A DNA stretch of 64,000 bases from Alistipes montrealensis (GTDB lineage: Bacteria > Bacteroidota > Bacteroidia > Bacteroidales > Rikenellaceae). The position numbers and the translations under genes are program-made. The notes beneath the pieces were generated by a model, which was given only the letters and a program-made list of their open reading frames with translations, was not told the origin of the DNA and ran no database searches. The stretch covers positions 597,035-661,034 of the forward strand of contig NZ_JAGYXY010000002.1 of the NCBI RefSeq assembly GCF_018362775.1, written 5' to 3'. Numbering within the stretch: position 1 is the first letter of the stretch; each line of letters begins with the position of its first letter. Positions 26,114-35,361 of this stretch are shown in pieces.

Positions 26114-27562
26114 TTATTGTCTGTAATTGTCTTCCACGCTTGGCGGAATGGGAATCGTGTAGGTTGCGTCGTCGGTTCCGGAGAACGTACCGGCGCCGGT
26201 GAGTTCGATGTCCTTCTGCAGGCGTTTCATGTTGAAGAAATCCTCGCCGTCGGCATAGAACTCCTTGCGACGTTCGTTGAAGATGTTGTCGGCGGTGATT
26301 TTGCCTTCGCGCTCCTCGAACGAGGTCAGGTCGCGCGAGGTCACTACGGCGTCGAGGTATTTCATCGCCTTGCCGGGATCGGTCGTCAGGTTGGCTTCGG
26401 CGACGATGTAATACATCTCGGGAATGCGGATCAGGCTCAGACCCGGGATCGAATTGCCGCTGTAAGTGGGGCTCGATTCGCCCGATGCGTACATCTTGTT
26501 GAGGTGCTTGATGCATTGCCCCGTTGCGGTGTTGAACCATGTGCTGTAACGCTTGTCGCTGCCGGCCTCGTCCGTGGCGTACACTTCGCGGTATTCGTCC
26601 GATAGTTCGATGTTGGCGCCGCTGTCGATGTGGTATGTGTAGAAATTGGAGGTGTAGGGCAGCGAATAGAGTCCGCAGATGGTCTCCTGCATGTTGAGCG
26701 TTCCGGCTTCGACGGCGTTCCAGGCTTCGGCAGTGGTCATCAGCGGGAATTTGCCGCTGTCGATCACCTTTTCGGCATAATCCGCCGCCAGGTCCAGTTT
26801 GCCCATCGTCCAGTAGGCGCGGGCCAGCAGCGCCTGCACGGCGTAAAGGTTGAAGTGGGTGATGCGGCAGCTTGAAAATCCGTCGGCGGCGTTGGTGCGC
26901 GCGGCGGTGACCAGGCTTTCGTCTTCGGCGAGATACCCTTCCGCGTCGGTCAGGTCCTTGACGATCTGTTCGAAGACTTTGTCCAGCGAACTGTAAGGGG
27001 TGACTTCGATGCCGTACTTGGTCACGTAGGGAATCGCTTTGGCCTTGGCCGCAGCGTCCCCCGAGGCGAACGACACGGCGAACAGGCGCGCCATCTCGAA
27101 GTGCAGGAACGCGCGCAGTGCGAGCAGCTCGCCCTTGTAGAGTTTCACGTGGCGGTATTCGGTGTCCGACTTGGGCAGGATGTGCATCAGGGCCTTGTTG
27201 ACGTGGCCGATGACCTTGTAGCCTGCGATCCAGATATTCTCGGCGGCGGTGACGGCGTTTGTCTGCTTCCATTGGCGCTGGACGAGGTAAGCCGTGTTGT
27301 CGTTCGAGTCCACGGTGAAGTTGCCGATCATCAGTTCGGGGTACTTGAACGAGAGCATCATGCTGAACAGGCTGTTTCTGTTCGCGAAGTTGCCCATCTC
27401 GGCATAGATGCCGTAGATGGCGTCCTCACAGCCTTCGGCTGTCGAAAAGAGCTTCTTGTCAGTCACTTCCGATTTTGGGTTGACATCGAGGTATCCCTCG
27501 CAGCCGCCCAGCAGCGGGAGGAGCGCCAGTAAGATATAACCGTATATTTTTATGCGTGTCAT
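26114..27562 (-). CDS. SusD/RagB family nutrient-binding lipoprotein
   Basis: 482 residues. Lipobox Cys21 (LLGGC) followed by EGYLDVNPKSEVTDKKLFST, the classic SusD opening. The helical TPR-like core appears in KGELLALRAFLHFEMARLFA and AVQALLARAYWTMGKLDLAA; the C-terminus has LNEV-type IFNERRKEFYADGEDFFNMKR, typical of the family. SusD proteins form the lid over the SusC barrel and hold the ligand at the surface. It starts 13 bases after the susC stop. Confidence 0.96.
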   Translation of the reverse strand: MTRIKIYGYILLALLPLLGGCEGYLDVNPKSEVTDKKLFSTAEGCEDAIYGIYAEMGNFANRNSLFSMMLSFKYPELMIGNFTVDSNDNTAYLVQRQWKQTNAVTAAENIWIAGYKVIGHVNKALMHILPKSDTEYRHVKLYKGELLALRAFLHFEMARLFAVSFASGDAAAKAKAIPYVTKYGIEVTPYSSLDKVFEQIVKDLTDAEGYLAEDESLVTAARTNAADGFSSCRITHFNLYAVQALLARAYWTMGKLDLAADYAEKVIDSGKFPLMTTAEAWNAVEAGTLNMQETICGLYSLPYTSNFYTYHIDSGANIELSDEYREVYATDEAGSDKRYSTWFNTATGQCIKHLNKMYASGESSPTYSGNSIPGLSLIRIPEMYYIVAEANLTTDPGKAMKYLDAVVTSRDLTSFEEREGKITADNIFNERRKEFYADGEDFFNMKRLQKDIELTGAGTFSGTDDATYTIPIPPSVEDNYRQ

Positions 27563-27574
27563 AATTTCAGCGTT

Positions 27575-30500
27575 TTAGAATGTAGGACGGAGCGTCAGGT
27601 TGATCGTACGGCAGTAGGGATAGCTCGTGCCGCGCTCGTACTTGACGGTCGAGAAGCGGACGAGGTCCGTGACGCCGACGCCGACGGCCAGGCGTTTGAA
27701 TCCGATCCGCCGGAGGAATTTCGACTGGAATTCGTAGGTGAGCGTTGCGCTCGAAAGCCACAGTTCGTTGAGTCGTTCCACGAAACGCTCCGAACTGTAG
27801 GAGTCTACTTTTTTATTCTCCTTGATGGCCAGGTAGCGCGAGAGGTCGCCCGGGTTCTTCCAGCGGTCCGTGAAGGCGCGTTCGTCGACGTTGTAGCGCG
27901 GGTCGATGTCTTCGACCTTCTCCCAGAGGGTCTTGTTGTAGGTGTCGCCGCCGAAGGTGTAGCTGAACACGAAGTTCAGCGACCATCCCTTGTAACGCAG
28001 CGTGTTGAGCCACGTACCCTGCAGTTTGGGCTGGGTGTTGCCCACGACCACTTCGTCGTTGGGGTCGTACTTGAAGGTCTCCTCGCCGTTCTGCTTGATG
28101 AAAATCTCCTGTCCGCTCACGGGGTCGATACCTGCCGAGCGTACGGCGTAGATGTCATACTGCGAGCCGCCTTCGCGGAAACGCAGGCGCAGGGGGCTGC
28201 CTTCGTCGATCTGGTAAGAGGTTTGCTTGAGCGTGTTGCTGATCCGGTTGATGCGGTCCTTGACGTGCGAACCGTTGACCACCGTCGTCCAGGCCCAGTT
28301 TCTGGTCTGGATGACCTTGCCCGCCACCGAGAAGTCGTAACCGAAGTTCTGGTTCTCGCCGAAGTTCACGGTGATGTCCTCGGCTCCGGTCGATGCCGGA
28401 AGCGGGATGGTCATCAACTGGTCCTTGGTGGTGTTGCGGAAGTAGTCGAAGCTGACGATCAGGCGTTCTTTGAAGAGCGTGAGGTTGATGCCGAAGTTGT
28501 TTTTCAGCACGCGCTGCCACTTCAGTTCGGGGTTGCCCATACGGATGGGCACGGTTCCCGCGCCTGTGTAGTAGATGTTGCTGTTGTCGTATTTGTAGGT
28601 CGTGATGGCCTGGTAAGGGTTGCCGGTGGTCTGGCCGTTGTATCCCCACGACCATTTGAGGCGCAGCACGTCGATCCATTTGACATTTTCGAGGAACTTC
28701 TCCTTGTGCAGGTTCCATCCCAGGCCGAACGACCACATCGGGGTGAAGCGGTTGTCCTTGCCGTAGGCCGACGATCCCGACGTACGGAAGGAGACATCGG
28801 CGAAGTAGCGGTTGCGGAAGTAGATGTTGCCGCTGGCGAAGAATCCGACCTTGGCCAGCAGCGTCTCGGTTCCGCCCGGGAGTTTCGAGGTATCGTAACC
28901 CAGGGCGTATTTGATGTCCGAAAGGTTGTCCTTCAGGAATCCCATTGCCGTGACGTAGGAGGTCGTGGCGTTGGTGTGCTGGATGTCGCTTCCGGCGTTG
29001 ACGACGAATCCCGATCCCTCCTGCCCGATGTTGCGGCTGTAATTGAGCACGATCTTACCGTCGTAGTTGAATGCCTTGCCCGTTCCCAACTGGTAACTGC
29101 CGCGCTTGGCGGGATCGGTTGTGCCGAGGAACGAAGCGTCGTCGGGCGAAGTGTATTTGTCCGACTGGCTGCTCTTGATGTCGATGTTGAACTGGCCGGA
29201 AACGTAGAAATCCTTGGTCACGTACCATTTGGCGTCGAGCGTGTTGCGCAGCGCCTGGTTGCGTGTGGTGCTGAAACTCGACAGCGTGGCGTTGTAGAGC
29301 GGGTTGACCTGGTAGCCTTCGCTCGTTGTCGAGGTTTCTCCGGGGATGAACTGGAACGCCTTGACCAGTTCTCCGTACTCGTCGTAAGGCGACTCGTAGG
29401 GATTGAGTTTGGTGTAGGCGCTGAAACTGCCGTAGGGCGAATCCTTCGCGTCGGTCAGCGTGTAGTTGGCCGTGTAGCGCAGCGTGAGCTTTTCGCGTGC
29501 GTGGTAACCGATCGAGAAGTTGATCGAGTAGTTGCGGCGGTTGTCACCCTTCATGACGCCGTATTTGTCGCTGAAACGCAGCGACGTGCGGTAGTCGATC
29601 TTCTGGGCGCGGCCGCTCAGGGCGAGCGAGTGGGTCTGACCGAACGGGACGCGCAGCGGCGCTGAAATCCAGTCGGTGTTGACGCCCCGGCGCACGTTCT
29701 GCAGTTTGTAGGCGTATGCATTGTCCATGCTGCCGTCGCTCTTCGAGTAAAGTCCGGCCAGCCGTTCGAGTTCCAGTTTCTGCGCTGCGTTGCAGAGGTT
29801 CATCGAACTGAGGTCGGGAATGCTCAGTTCGGGCACGAAGTTGTAGCTCAGGCGGGGCTTGCTGTCGGTCACCTGCTGGCGCTCGATGACGATTACGCCG
29901 TTGGCGGCGCGGTCGCCGTAAACGATCGAAGCCTGGGCGTCTTTCAGTACGTCGATGCGCTCGATTTCGTACATGTCGAGGTCGTACAACTCCTCCATGG
30001 TGATTTCGGCGCCGTCGAGGATGATGAGCGGGTTGTTGTAGGCTTTCTGCTCGGCCGACGTGGCGATGGAGTTCGAGCCGCGGATCAGGATTTCGGGGAT
30101 GGCGTTGGGGTTCGAACCTAAGGCGTTGTTCTGCACGACCACCATACCCGGGGTCACGGCGCTCAGGGCCGACATCAGGTTGGTGTTCGAGATGGCCACG
30201 AGGTCTTCGCCCTTGACCGAGGTCACCGAGCCCGTGTAGGTGTTCTTGTTGCGGGTAAACATACCGTTGACCACCACGTCGTCGATGCGCGTGCCACCCT
30301 CCTTGAGGGTGACTTTCATTCCGTTTGCCGAGCCGGTCATGATCACCTGCTGGGTCTCCATGCCCAGGAATCCGACTTCGAGGACCGCAGGGCTGGTCTT
30401 GGTCGAGAAGGTGAACGAGAAACGGCCTTTCTCGTCGGTTGAGACACCCTGTCCCCCGCCGCCTTTCAGGATGACCGATGCGCCGGGAAGCACCGCCTTG

Positions 30501-30898
30501 TTCGTGTCGAAGACGGTTCCGCTCACGGTGAACTTACGCATCTTGACCGTCGAGTCGTAGACCAGCACGACATTATTCTCGATCGCGTATTTGAACGTCG
30601 ATCCTGCGATGCATTTGTCGAGCAGTTCGTGTACGGAGGCTTTTTTGAATTCGCCGCTCACGGCCGGAAGCCGGCGAATATCCTCGGGGTCGTAGGCGAA
30701 TTTGATCCCGGTCTTTTTGGTGATGTCGTCCAGCACGGCAGCCACGGGTTTCTCCGCCAGCGTGACGCTGAGTGTCGCATTCAGGTTGACCGGGTCACCC
30801 CCCCCCTGCGCCTGCGCTGTAATTGCCGCACTGCATAGTGAGCCCACGAGCAGCAGCAGCCGGAGCGCACGGCTGAAATGTTGTAGAATTCTTTGCAT
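27575..30898 (-). CDS. SusC/RagA family TonB-linked outer-membrane transporter with STN domain
   Basis: 1107 residues. Signal peptide (about 1-30, ending AQA); STN domain (about 40-115), normally a contact with an anti-sigma factor; carboxypeptidase-regulatory-like domain (about 122-205, with FTVSGTVFDTNKAVLPGASV); plug with the SusC-type RIDDVVVNG and LSALSAVTPGMVV; then a large beta-barrel. It transports ligand held by SusD using TonB energy. A run of nine G on the coding strand (30798-30806) encodes Gly32-34 just after the signal peptide, so slippage would abolish the protein. No sigma/anti-sigma genes are in the window. Confidence 0.96.
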   Translation of the reverse strand: MQRILQHFSRALRLLLLVGSLCSAAITAQAQGGGDPVNLNATLSVTLAEKPVAAVLDDITKKTGIKFAYDPEDIRRLPAVSGEFKKASVHELLDKCIAGSTFKYAIENNVVLVYDSTVKMRKFTVSGTVFDTNKAVLPGASVILKGGGGQGVSTDEKGRFSFTFSTKTSPAVLEVGFLGMETQQVIMTGSANGMKVTLKEGGTRIDDVVVNGMFTRNKNTYTGSVTSVKGEDLVAISNTNLMSALSAVTPGMVVVQNNALGSNPNAIPEILIRGSNSIATSAEQKAYNNPLIILDGAEITMEELYDLDMYEIERIDVLKDAQASIVYGDRAANGVIVIERQQVTDSKPRLSYNFVPELSIPDLSSMNLCNAAQKLELERLAGLYSKSDGSMDNAYAYKLQNVRRGVNTDWISAPLRVPFGQTHSLALSGRAQKIDYRTSLRFSDKYGVMKGDNRRNYSINFSIGYHAREKLTLRYTANYTLTDAKDSPYGSFSAYTKLNPYESPYDEYGELVKAFQFIPGETSTTSEGYQVNPLYNATLSSFSTTRNQALRNTLDAKWYVTKDFYVSGQFNIDIKSSQSDKYTSPDDASFLGTTDPAKRGSYQLGTGKAFNYDGKIVLNYSRNIGQEGSGFVVNAGSDIQHTNATTSYVTAMGFLKDNLSDIKYALGYDTSKLPGGTETLLAKVGFFASGNIYFRNRYFADVSFRTSGSSAYGKDNRFTPMWSFGLGWNLHKEKFLENVKWIDVLRLKWSWGYNGQTTGNPYQAITTYKYDNSNIYYTGAGTVPIRMGNPELKWQRVLKNNFGINLTLFKERLIVSFDYFRNTTKDQLMTIPLPASTGAEDITVNFGENQNFGYDFSVAGKVIQTRNWAWTTVVNGSHVKDRINRISNTLKQTSYQIDEGSPLRLRFREGGSQYDIYAVRSAGIDPVSGQEIFIKQNGEETFKYDPNDEVVVGNTQPKLQGTWLNTLRYKGWSLNFVFSYTFGGDTYNKTLWEKVEDIDPRYNVDERAFTDRWKNPGDLSRYLAIKENKKVDSYSSERFVERLNELWLSSATLTYEFQSKFLRRIGFKRLAVGVGVTDLVRFSTVKYERGTSYPYCRTINLTLRPTF
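30798..30806. repeat. Homopolymer run of 9 C (G9 on the susC coding strand)
   Basis: Nine C on the plus strand, read as GGGGGGGGG in the susC gene directly after the signal peptide cleavage region (AQAQGGGD). A one-base change shifts the frame at about residue 34 of 1107. Confidence 0.9.
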
Positions 30899-30914
30899 GT
30901 GTTTGGGTTTTTAA

Positions 30915-30941
30915 GCAGACCGGCCGTTTCGGCCGGTCTGC
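30915..30941. other. Strong hairpin between metalloprotease and susC
   Basis: Perfect 12-base inverted repeat GCAGACCGGCCG (30915-30926), TTT, CGGCCGGTCTGC (30930-30941) in the 52-base gap between the metalloprotease stop and the susC start. On the minus strand it is followed by TTAAAAACCC, not a clear T run, so it may be an inefficient terminator, an RNA-processing site or a stabiliser of the susC end. Confidence 0.75.
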
Positions 30942-30950
30942 CCGGATTCT

Positions 30951-33623
30951 TTAGTTTTTCTGTGACGGGAACAGGCTGCGTTCGAGCACGTAGATCATGC
31001 CCTGATAGTGGGCGCGGGTCTCGCCCGAGGCGCTTTTTACGCGCGCGCGCAACAGTTTCAGGATACGGTCGTTGATGTTGACGAACAGTGCGCGCGACTC
31101 GTCGATCGACCGCAGTTGGACGTTGTACTGCCAGCCGTAGCCCGATGTCAGGGCGTCGTTTTTCCAGAGCTGCGAAGCGATGTATCCCTTGCCGTACTCC
31201 TCCTCGGCTTCGCGCAGCGGTCCGAGGTAACGTTCCACGACGCCGCTCCGGTCGAGACCCATCAGTGCGATCTCGTCTACCGAGGGGGCGTAGGCCTCCG
31301 CGATGCCGCCCAGTTTGACGCGCTTCGCCTCGCTGGCCGCCACGTCCGCGGCCGCATCGACGAACATTCGCTGGATCAGCCGCTCCGAGGCCGACACCGG
31401 ACGCCCCTTGATCGTGCTTTCGAAGACGATGTCGTAGAGGTCGTTCATATACTCCTGCGGCGTGTAGGGGTTGTCGGCGATGTGCGACGAGAGCATCACG
31501 TTCTTATAGTATGTGAAGAACGCGCGGCAGAAGTTGAAGCGCAGGATGGACGAGAGGTCTACGTGCAGCGGCAGTTTTTCGGTCAGCGCAGGCTGTTCGA
31601 GCCACGACGAGTCTTTCATCTGCGCGAGCACCCACTTCAGCGAAGCCCGCTGGAGTTCTTTCGGAACCGGAACGGCCTGCGGGCCGCCCGCCGTGTTGCT
31701 GTTCACGTCCGTGAGGTAGATGCCGCCCACGTTGAGCATCACGGCGTTCACGTAGCGGGCGAACTGGCCGGCTGCAGCCTCGTACAGCTCCGTGCGGATC
31801 TTGAGGTCGGGATCTTCCTCGTCGGTGATCCACTCCTCCATGTGCGAAACGACGTATTTGAGGTTGCTGATACCGTAGTCGCCGGCCTTGATATGGTCGT
31901 CGCCGAGGTCCTCCTCGATGGCGGTGGGGTCGTAGCGGGCGATCACCTGCTGACGGCCGTAACGGTAGATCGGGTCGCCGACCTTCTCGTCGATCCATCC
32001 GCGGATGGTCTTCTCCTCGTCGAACATGCCCTTCTTGTCGGGCAGCGGCGTGTAAGCGTACTTGATCACGTACTCGTCGTAGGGCCCGAGGTCCGGCGGG
32101 GTGAGTTTCACGCCTTTGTCGCCCGGCTGGGCCACGTAGTTGAAACGGGCGTAGTCCATGATCGACGGGGTCGTGCCGTGCTGCTGCGTGAACGTCGCGC
32201 TGCGGAGCGAATCCACCGGGAAGGCGTTCGATGCGGCCATGTTGTGCATCAGGCCGAGGCAGTGTCCCACCTCGTGGGCGAGGATGTATTCCAGCGACTC
32301 CTGGAACACGTCGTCGGGCAGTTCCTTGCAGCGTACGCGCTCATCGACCTGCGAAGTCTGCACGAAGCGCCAGATGGCAGCCAGTTTCACCACGTCGTTG
32401 TACATCAGCACCGAGGCGTTGATGATCTCGCCCGAACGAGGATCGACCCACGAGGGGCCCATGGCGTTGGCCACGGCCGCCGGAACGTAGCGGATGCAGG
32501 AGTATTTCAGGTTATCGGGGTCGAAATCGGGGTTGTCCTTCGGGAAATCCTCGATGTGCATAACGTCTTTGAAGCCGATTTTCTCGAAAGCCTTGTTCCA
32601 GCGGAGTACGCCGCGGCGGATCGGTTCGCGCCACAGCGCGGGGAACGCATCGTCGAGGTAGAAGACGATCGGCTTTACGGGCTCGACGAGTTCTCCGCGT
32701 TTCCAGGCCTCCACGTCCTTGGGCTGGAGGTTCCAGCGGTTGATGACCGCGAAATCCTCGATCTTGTCCTTCTTGCCGTTGATGCGCGACATGCCGGTCA
32801 GGAAGATGCCGATGCGTGCATCGGCCAGACGGGGCTGCATCGTCTCTTCGGGCAGCAGCAGGATGGTGCGCGTCACCTTCATGGTCATCGGTTCGTCCTT
32901 CTTGATGACCATCAGGCCCAGCAGGTCGGCCGTCACCGAATAGGAGAGGTACGATTTGATGGTCGCATTGTCCTCGAAAGACTTGATCTGGTCGATGACC
33001 GAACCTTCGTCCTTGAACTTACCCGTGATATTTACTATGCCGCCTTTGGTGTTCTTGATCGGGGCGAGCAGGGCGTTGTCGCCGGCGAAGAATTTGGTCA
33101 TGTCGATCACCATTGCCGAACTGTCGCGGTTGTAGCAAACCAGCGCGTAGGCGTTCATGATCGGCGGGAGGGTGCTCCGGCCGATGGCTTTGACCATGTG
33201 GGGGTCGTCCGTGTCGTGAACGGGCGGCACGATGGCCTGCGAGAGGTAAAGCGTCGTGTCGATGCGCGTGAATTTGACGTGGATCGGGTCCGTGGGCTTG
33301 TAGCCGATGGTCCCCAGGTTGGTGTCGCTCGCCTCCGAGATCGTGGATGCAATCAGCATTTCACGGCCGATCGTCTTGATCGGAACCTCCACGTAGAGTT
33401 TGCCTTTGAGTTTGTGGAGCGTCAGGAACGGACCTTTCGCGGTCTGGCACGACTTGTCGTTGACAAACATTTTGGTGTACTTGTCGACTTTCGGTTTTGC
33501 CACCTCTTCGGTTTTTCCTTTTTTCTTGTTGGATTTTGATTTTGAAGCCGCCGTCCCCGACGCCGGGACGATCAGCAACCCTGCTGCCAGGAGCAGGACG
33601 CAAAGTTTGGATAGTGAACGCAT
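30951..33623 (-). CDS. Secreted zinc-dependent metalloprotease (DUF5117/DUF4953 type)
   Basis: 890 residues. Signal peptide (about 1-26) followed by a Lys-rich linker, then the DUF5118/5117-like region (KGPFLTLHKLKGKLYVEVP; TRTILLLPE) and a catalytic zinc motif HEVGHCLGLMHNM near residues 447-459, the HExxHxxGxxH form of metzincins. The long C-terminal region matches the DUF4953 layout. Expected to act in the periplasm or at the surface on proteins. It is the first gene of an apparent operon with susC and susD downstream, suggesting that the uptake system handles its peptide products. Confidence 0.92.
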   Translation of the reverse strand: MRSLSKLCVLLLAAGLLIVPASGTAASKSKSNKKKGKTEEVAKPKVDKYTKMFVNDKSCQTAKGPFLTLHKLKGKLYVEVPIKTIGREMLIASTISEASDTNLGTIGYKPTDPIHVKFTRIDTTLYLSQAIVPPVHDTDDPHMVKAIGRSTLPPIMNAYALVCYNRDSSAMVIDMTKFFAGDNALLAPIKNTKGGIVNITGKFKDEGSVIDQIKSFEDNATIKSYLSYSVTADLLGLMVIKKDEPMTMKVTRTILLLPEETMQPRLADARIGIFLTGMSRINGKKDKIEDFAVINRWNLQPKDVEAWKRGELVEPVKPIVFYLDDAFPALWREPIRRGVLRWNKAFEKIGFKDVMHIEDFPKDNPDFDPDNLKYSCIRYVPAAVANAMGPSWVDPRSGEIINASVLMYNDVVKLAAIWRFVQTSQVDERVRCKELPDDVFQESLEYILAHEVGHCLGLMHNMAASNAFPVDSLRSATFTQQHGTTPSIMDYARFNYVAQPGDKGVKLTPPDLGPYDEYVIKYAYTPLPDKKGMFDEEKTIRGWIDEKVGDPIYRYGRQQVIARYDPTAIEEDLGDDHIKAGDYGISNLKYVVSHMEEWITDEEDPDLKIRTELYEAAAGQFARYVNAVMLNVGGIYLTDVNSNTAGGPQAVPVPKELQRASLKWVLAQMKDSSWLEQPALTEKLPLHVDLSSILRFNFCRAFFTYYKNVMLSSHIADNPYTPQEYMNDLYDIVFESTIKGRPVSASERLIQRMFVDAAADVAASEAKRVKLGGIAEAYAPSVDEIALMGLDRSGVVERYLGPLREAEEEYGKGYIASQLWKNDALTSGYGWQYNVQLRSIDESRALFVNINDRILKLLRARVKSASGETRAHYQGMIYVLERSLFPSQKN

Positions 33624-33926
33624 GTAAGTAAAATTGATGAATATTCGGCTTTTTGTAAGTAGATAACGCGTTGAAGTTTCAGAATGTTAGGTGAAAAGTC
33701 GTTTTACCCGTTGCCGTTGTTTCGCCTGGGCGAAAACTCGACTCGCAAATATATAAAAAATAGGCCGAAAATTCGTTCAGCGTGTTTTTTAGCTGCGAAT
33801 CTTTCGGCAAAAGTCGGGTAAATATGCGGGGAGGTAACCGCTTTTGCGACGGTATTCCGGAAAAACCCCTGCTGCGCAATTTGTTAAATATTGCGCGACA
33901 GGGGTTTTCTTTCGCAGGGCGGAACC
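33624..33926. other. Intergenic region upstream of the metalloprotease
   Basis: 303 bases, AT-rich compared with the flanks. It contains the murA terminator at 33862-33908. No exact TAnnTTTG box was found for the metalloprotease and no coding frame looks real. Confidence 0.5.
33862..33908 (-). terminator. Terminator of murA
   Basis: Long hairpin: AAAACCCCTG (33862-33871) pairs with CAGGGGTTTT (33899-33908), and GCGCAAT (33874-33880) with ATTGCGC (33890-33896), with a two-base bulge on each side. It lies 19 bases after the murA stop on the minus strand. Confidence 0.85.
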
Positions 33927-35243
33927 TTATTTGCAGTCGTCGATGCGGGTGATCCGGGCCCCGAGGGCGTTCAGGCGACCGTCGATATCCTTGTAGCCGC
34001 GGTCGATCTGGTCGATGTTCTGGATCGTCGAGACCCCTTCGGCCGACATTGCCGCGATCAGCAGCGCCACGCCTGCACGGATGTCGGGCGAGGTCATGCG
34101 CGTCGCGCGCAGGCACAGCCGATGGTCGTGGCCGATCACCGTGGCGCGGTGCGGGTCGCAGAGGATAATCTGTGCGCCCATGTCGATCAGTTTGTCGACG
34201 AAGAACAGGCGGCTTTCGAACATTTTCTGGTGAATCAGCACGGCGCCGTTGGCCTGTGTGGCCACCACGAGGAAGATCGACAGCAGGTCGGGCGTCAGCC
34301 CCGGCCAGGGGGCGTCGGCGATGGTCATGATCGACCCGTCGAGGAACGTCTCGATGCTGTAATGGTCCTGCTGGGGAATATGGATGTCGTCGCCGCGCTG
34401 TTCGAACTGGATGCCCATGCGTGCGAACTGCGCGGGGATGATGCCCAGGTTCTCGAACGAGACGTTCCGGATCGTCAGTTCCGAGCGGTTCATGGCGGCC
34501 ATGCCGATAAAACTGCCTACCTCGATCATGTCGGGCAGCAGGCGGTGTTCCGTGCCGTCCAGCGCCTCGACGCCTTCGATTTCGAGCAGGTTCGAGGCGA
34601 TGCCCGAAATCTTCGCACCCATGCGGTTGAGCATCTTGCACAACTGCTGCAGGTAAGGCTCGCACGCCGCGTTGTAGATCGTCGTCTTTCCTTTGGCCAT
34701 CACGGCGGCCATCACGATGTTGGCCGTACCTGTCACCGACGCTTCGTCGAGCAGCATGTAGGTTCCTTTCAGTTCCCGGCCTTCGACCATGAAAAACTCG
34801 TCGGCGATGTCGAAATTGAATTTGGCGCCGAGCTTCTGGAACCCGAGGAAGTGGGTGTCGAGCCTGCGGCGGCCGATCTTGTCGCCGCCCGGCTTGGGGA
34901 TGTAACCCACGCCGAAGCGCGCCAGCATCGGGCCGATCAGCATGACCGAACCCCTGAGACGCGTGCAGCGCTGGCGGTAGTCCTCTGATTTGAGGTATTC
35001 GAAGTCGATGTCGCGGGCGCAGAAGGCATAGGTGTCTTCGGCGAGTTGTTCCACTTCGACGCCCATGCAGCCCAGCAGTTCGATGAGTTGCATCACGTCC
35101 AGGATGCGGGGAATATTGCTGACGACGACCCGTCGGGGTGTCAGCAGCGTGGCGCAGAGTATCTGCAATGCTTCATTTTTGGCCCCCTGGGGCGTGATTG
35201 CACCCCGCAGGCGGTGACCTCCTTCGACTTTGAATACAGCCAT
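33927..35243 (-). CDS. murA: UDP-N-acetylglucosamine 1-carboxyvinyltransferase (Asp-type MurA)
   Basis: 438 residues; start at the ATG giving MAVFKVEGGHRLRG, rather than a longer frame reaching into the promoter repeats. It catalyses the first step of peptidoglycan synthesis, adding enolpyruvate from PEP to UDP-GlcNAc. Lys22-Asn23 (GAKNEAL) and RGSVMLIGPMLARFG are conserved. In the mobile loop, PGG-x-x-IG, the usual catalytic Cys (Cys115 in E. coli) is Asp121 here (PGGDKIGRRR). Asp at this site is known from MurA of Mycobacterium and Chlamydia to prevent fosfomycin alkylation. Two tandem promoters precede it. Confidence 0.97.
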   Translation of the reverse strand: MAVFKVEGGHRLRGAITPQGAKNEALQILCATLLTPRRVVVSNIPRILDVMQLIELLGCMGVEVEQLAEDTYAFCARDIDFEYLKSEDYRQRCTRLRGSVMLIGPMLARFGVGYIPKPGGDKIGRRRLDTHFLGFQKLGAKFNFDIADEFFMVEGRELKGTYMLLDEASVTGTANIVMAAVMAKGKTTIYNAACEPYLQQLCKMLNRMGAKISGIASNLLEIEGVEALDGTEHRLLPDMIEVGSFIGMAAMNRSELTIRNVSFENLGIIPAQFARMGIQFEQRGDDIHIPQQDHYSIETFLDGSIMTIADAPWPGLTPDLLSIFLVVATQANGAVLIHQKMFESRLFFVDKLIDMGAQIILCDPHRATVIGHDHRLCLRATRMTSPDIRAGVALLIAAMSAEGVSTIQNIDQIDRGYKDIDGRLNALGARITRIDDCK

Positions 35244-35280
35244 CTGTTTGTCGTGTGTTATCCGTTTGAAAATAAAGGGG

Positions 35281-35317
35281 CTCCGGACCGGTCGGCATCC
35301 GATGCCGGCTTCCGGAG
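35281..35317 (-). promoter_or_regulatory. Hairpin in the murA leader, possible attenuator
   Basis: Outer arms CTCCGGA (35281-35287) and TCCGGAG (35311-35317) and inner arms CGGCAT (35293-35298) and ATGCCG (35302-35307) form a stable stem-loop about 40 bases before the murA start. On the transcript strand it is followed by CCCCTTTATTTTC, which could act as a weak terminator tail. Confidence 0.45.
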
Positions 35318-35330
35318 CGTGCTTTCCGTA

Positions 35331-35361
35331 CAAAGGTAGCAAAAAACCGGATGCTTCCAAA
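35331..35361 (-). promoter_or_regulatory. murA promoter, proximal copy
   Basis: TTTG (35361-35358), 19 bases, TACCTTTG (35338-35331) on the minus strand: exact consensus. The start site would be about 80 bases before the murA ATG. Confidence 0.75.

Noticed and set aside
31008..33539. 843-codon open frame on the plus strand
   Set aside because: Antisense of the zinc metalloprotease; rich in Val, Asp and His with no recognised domain, and the opposite strand carries the HExxHxxGxxH motif.
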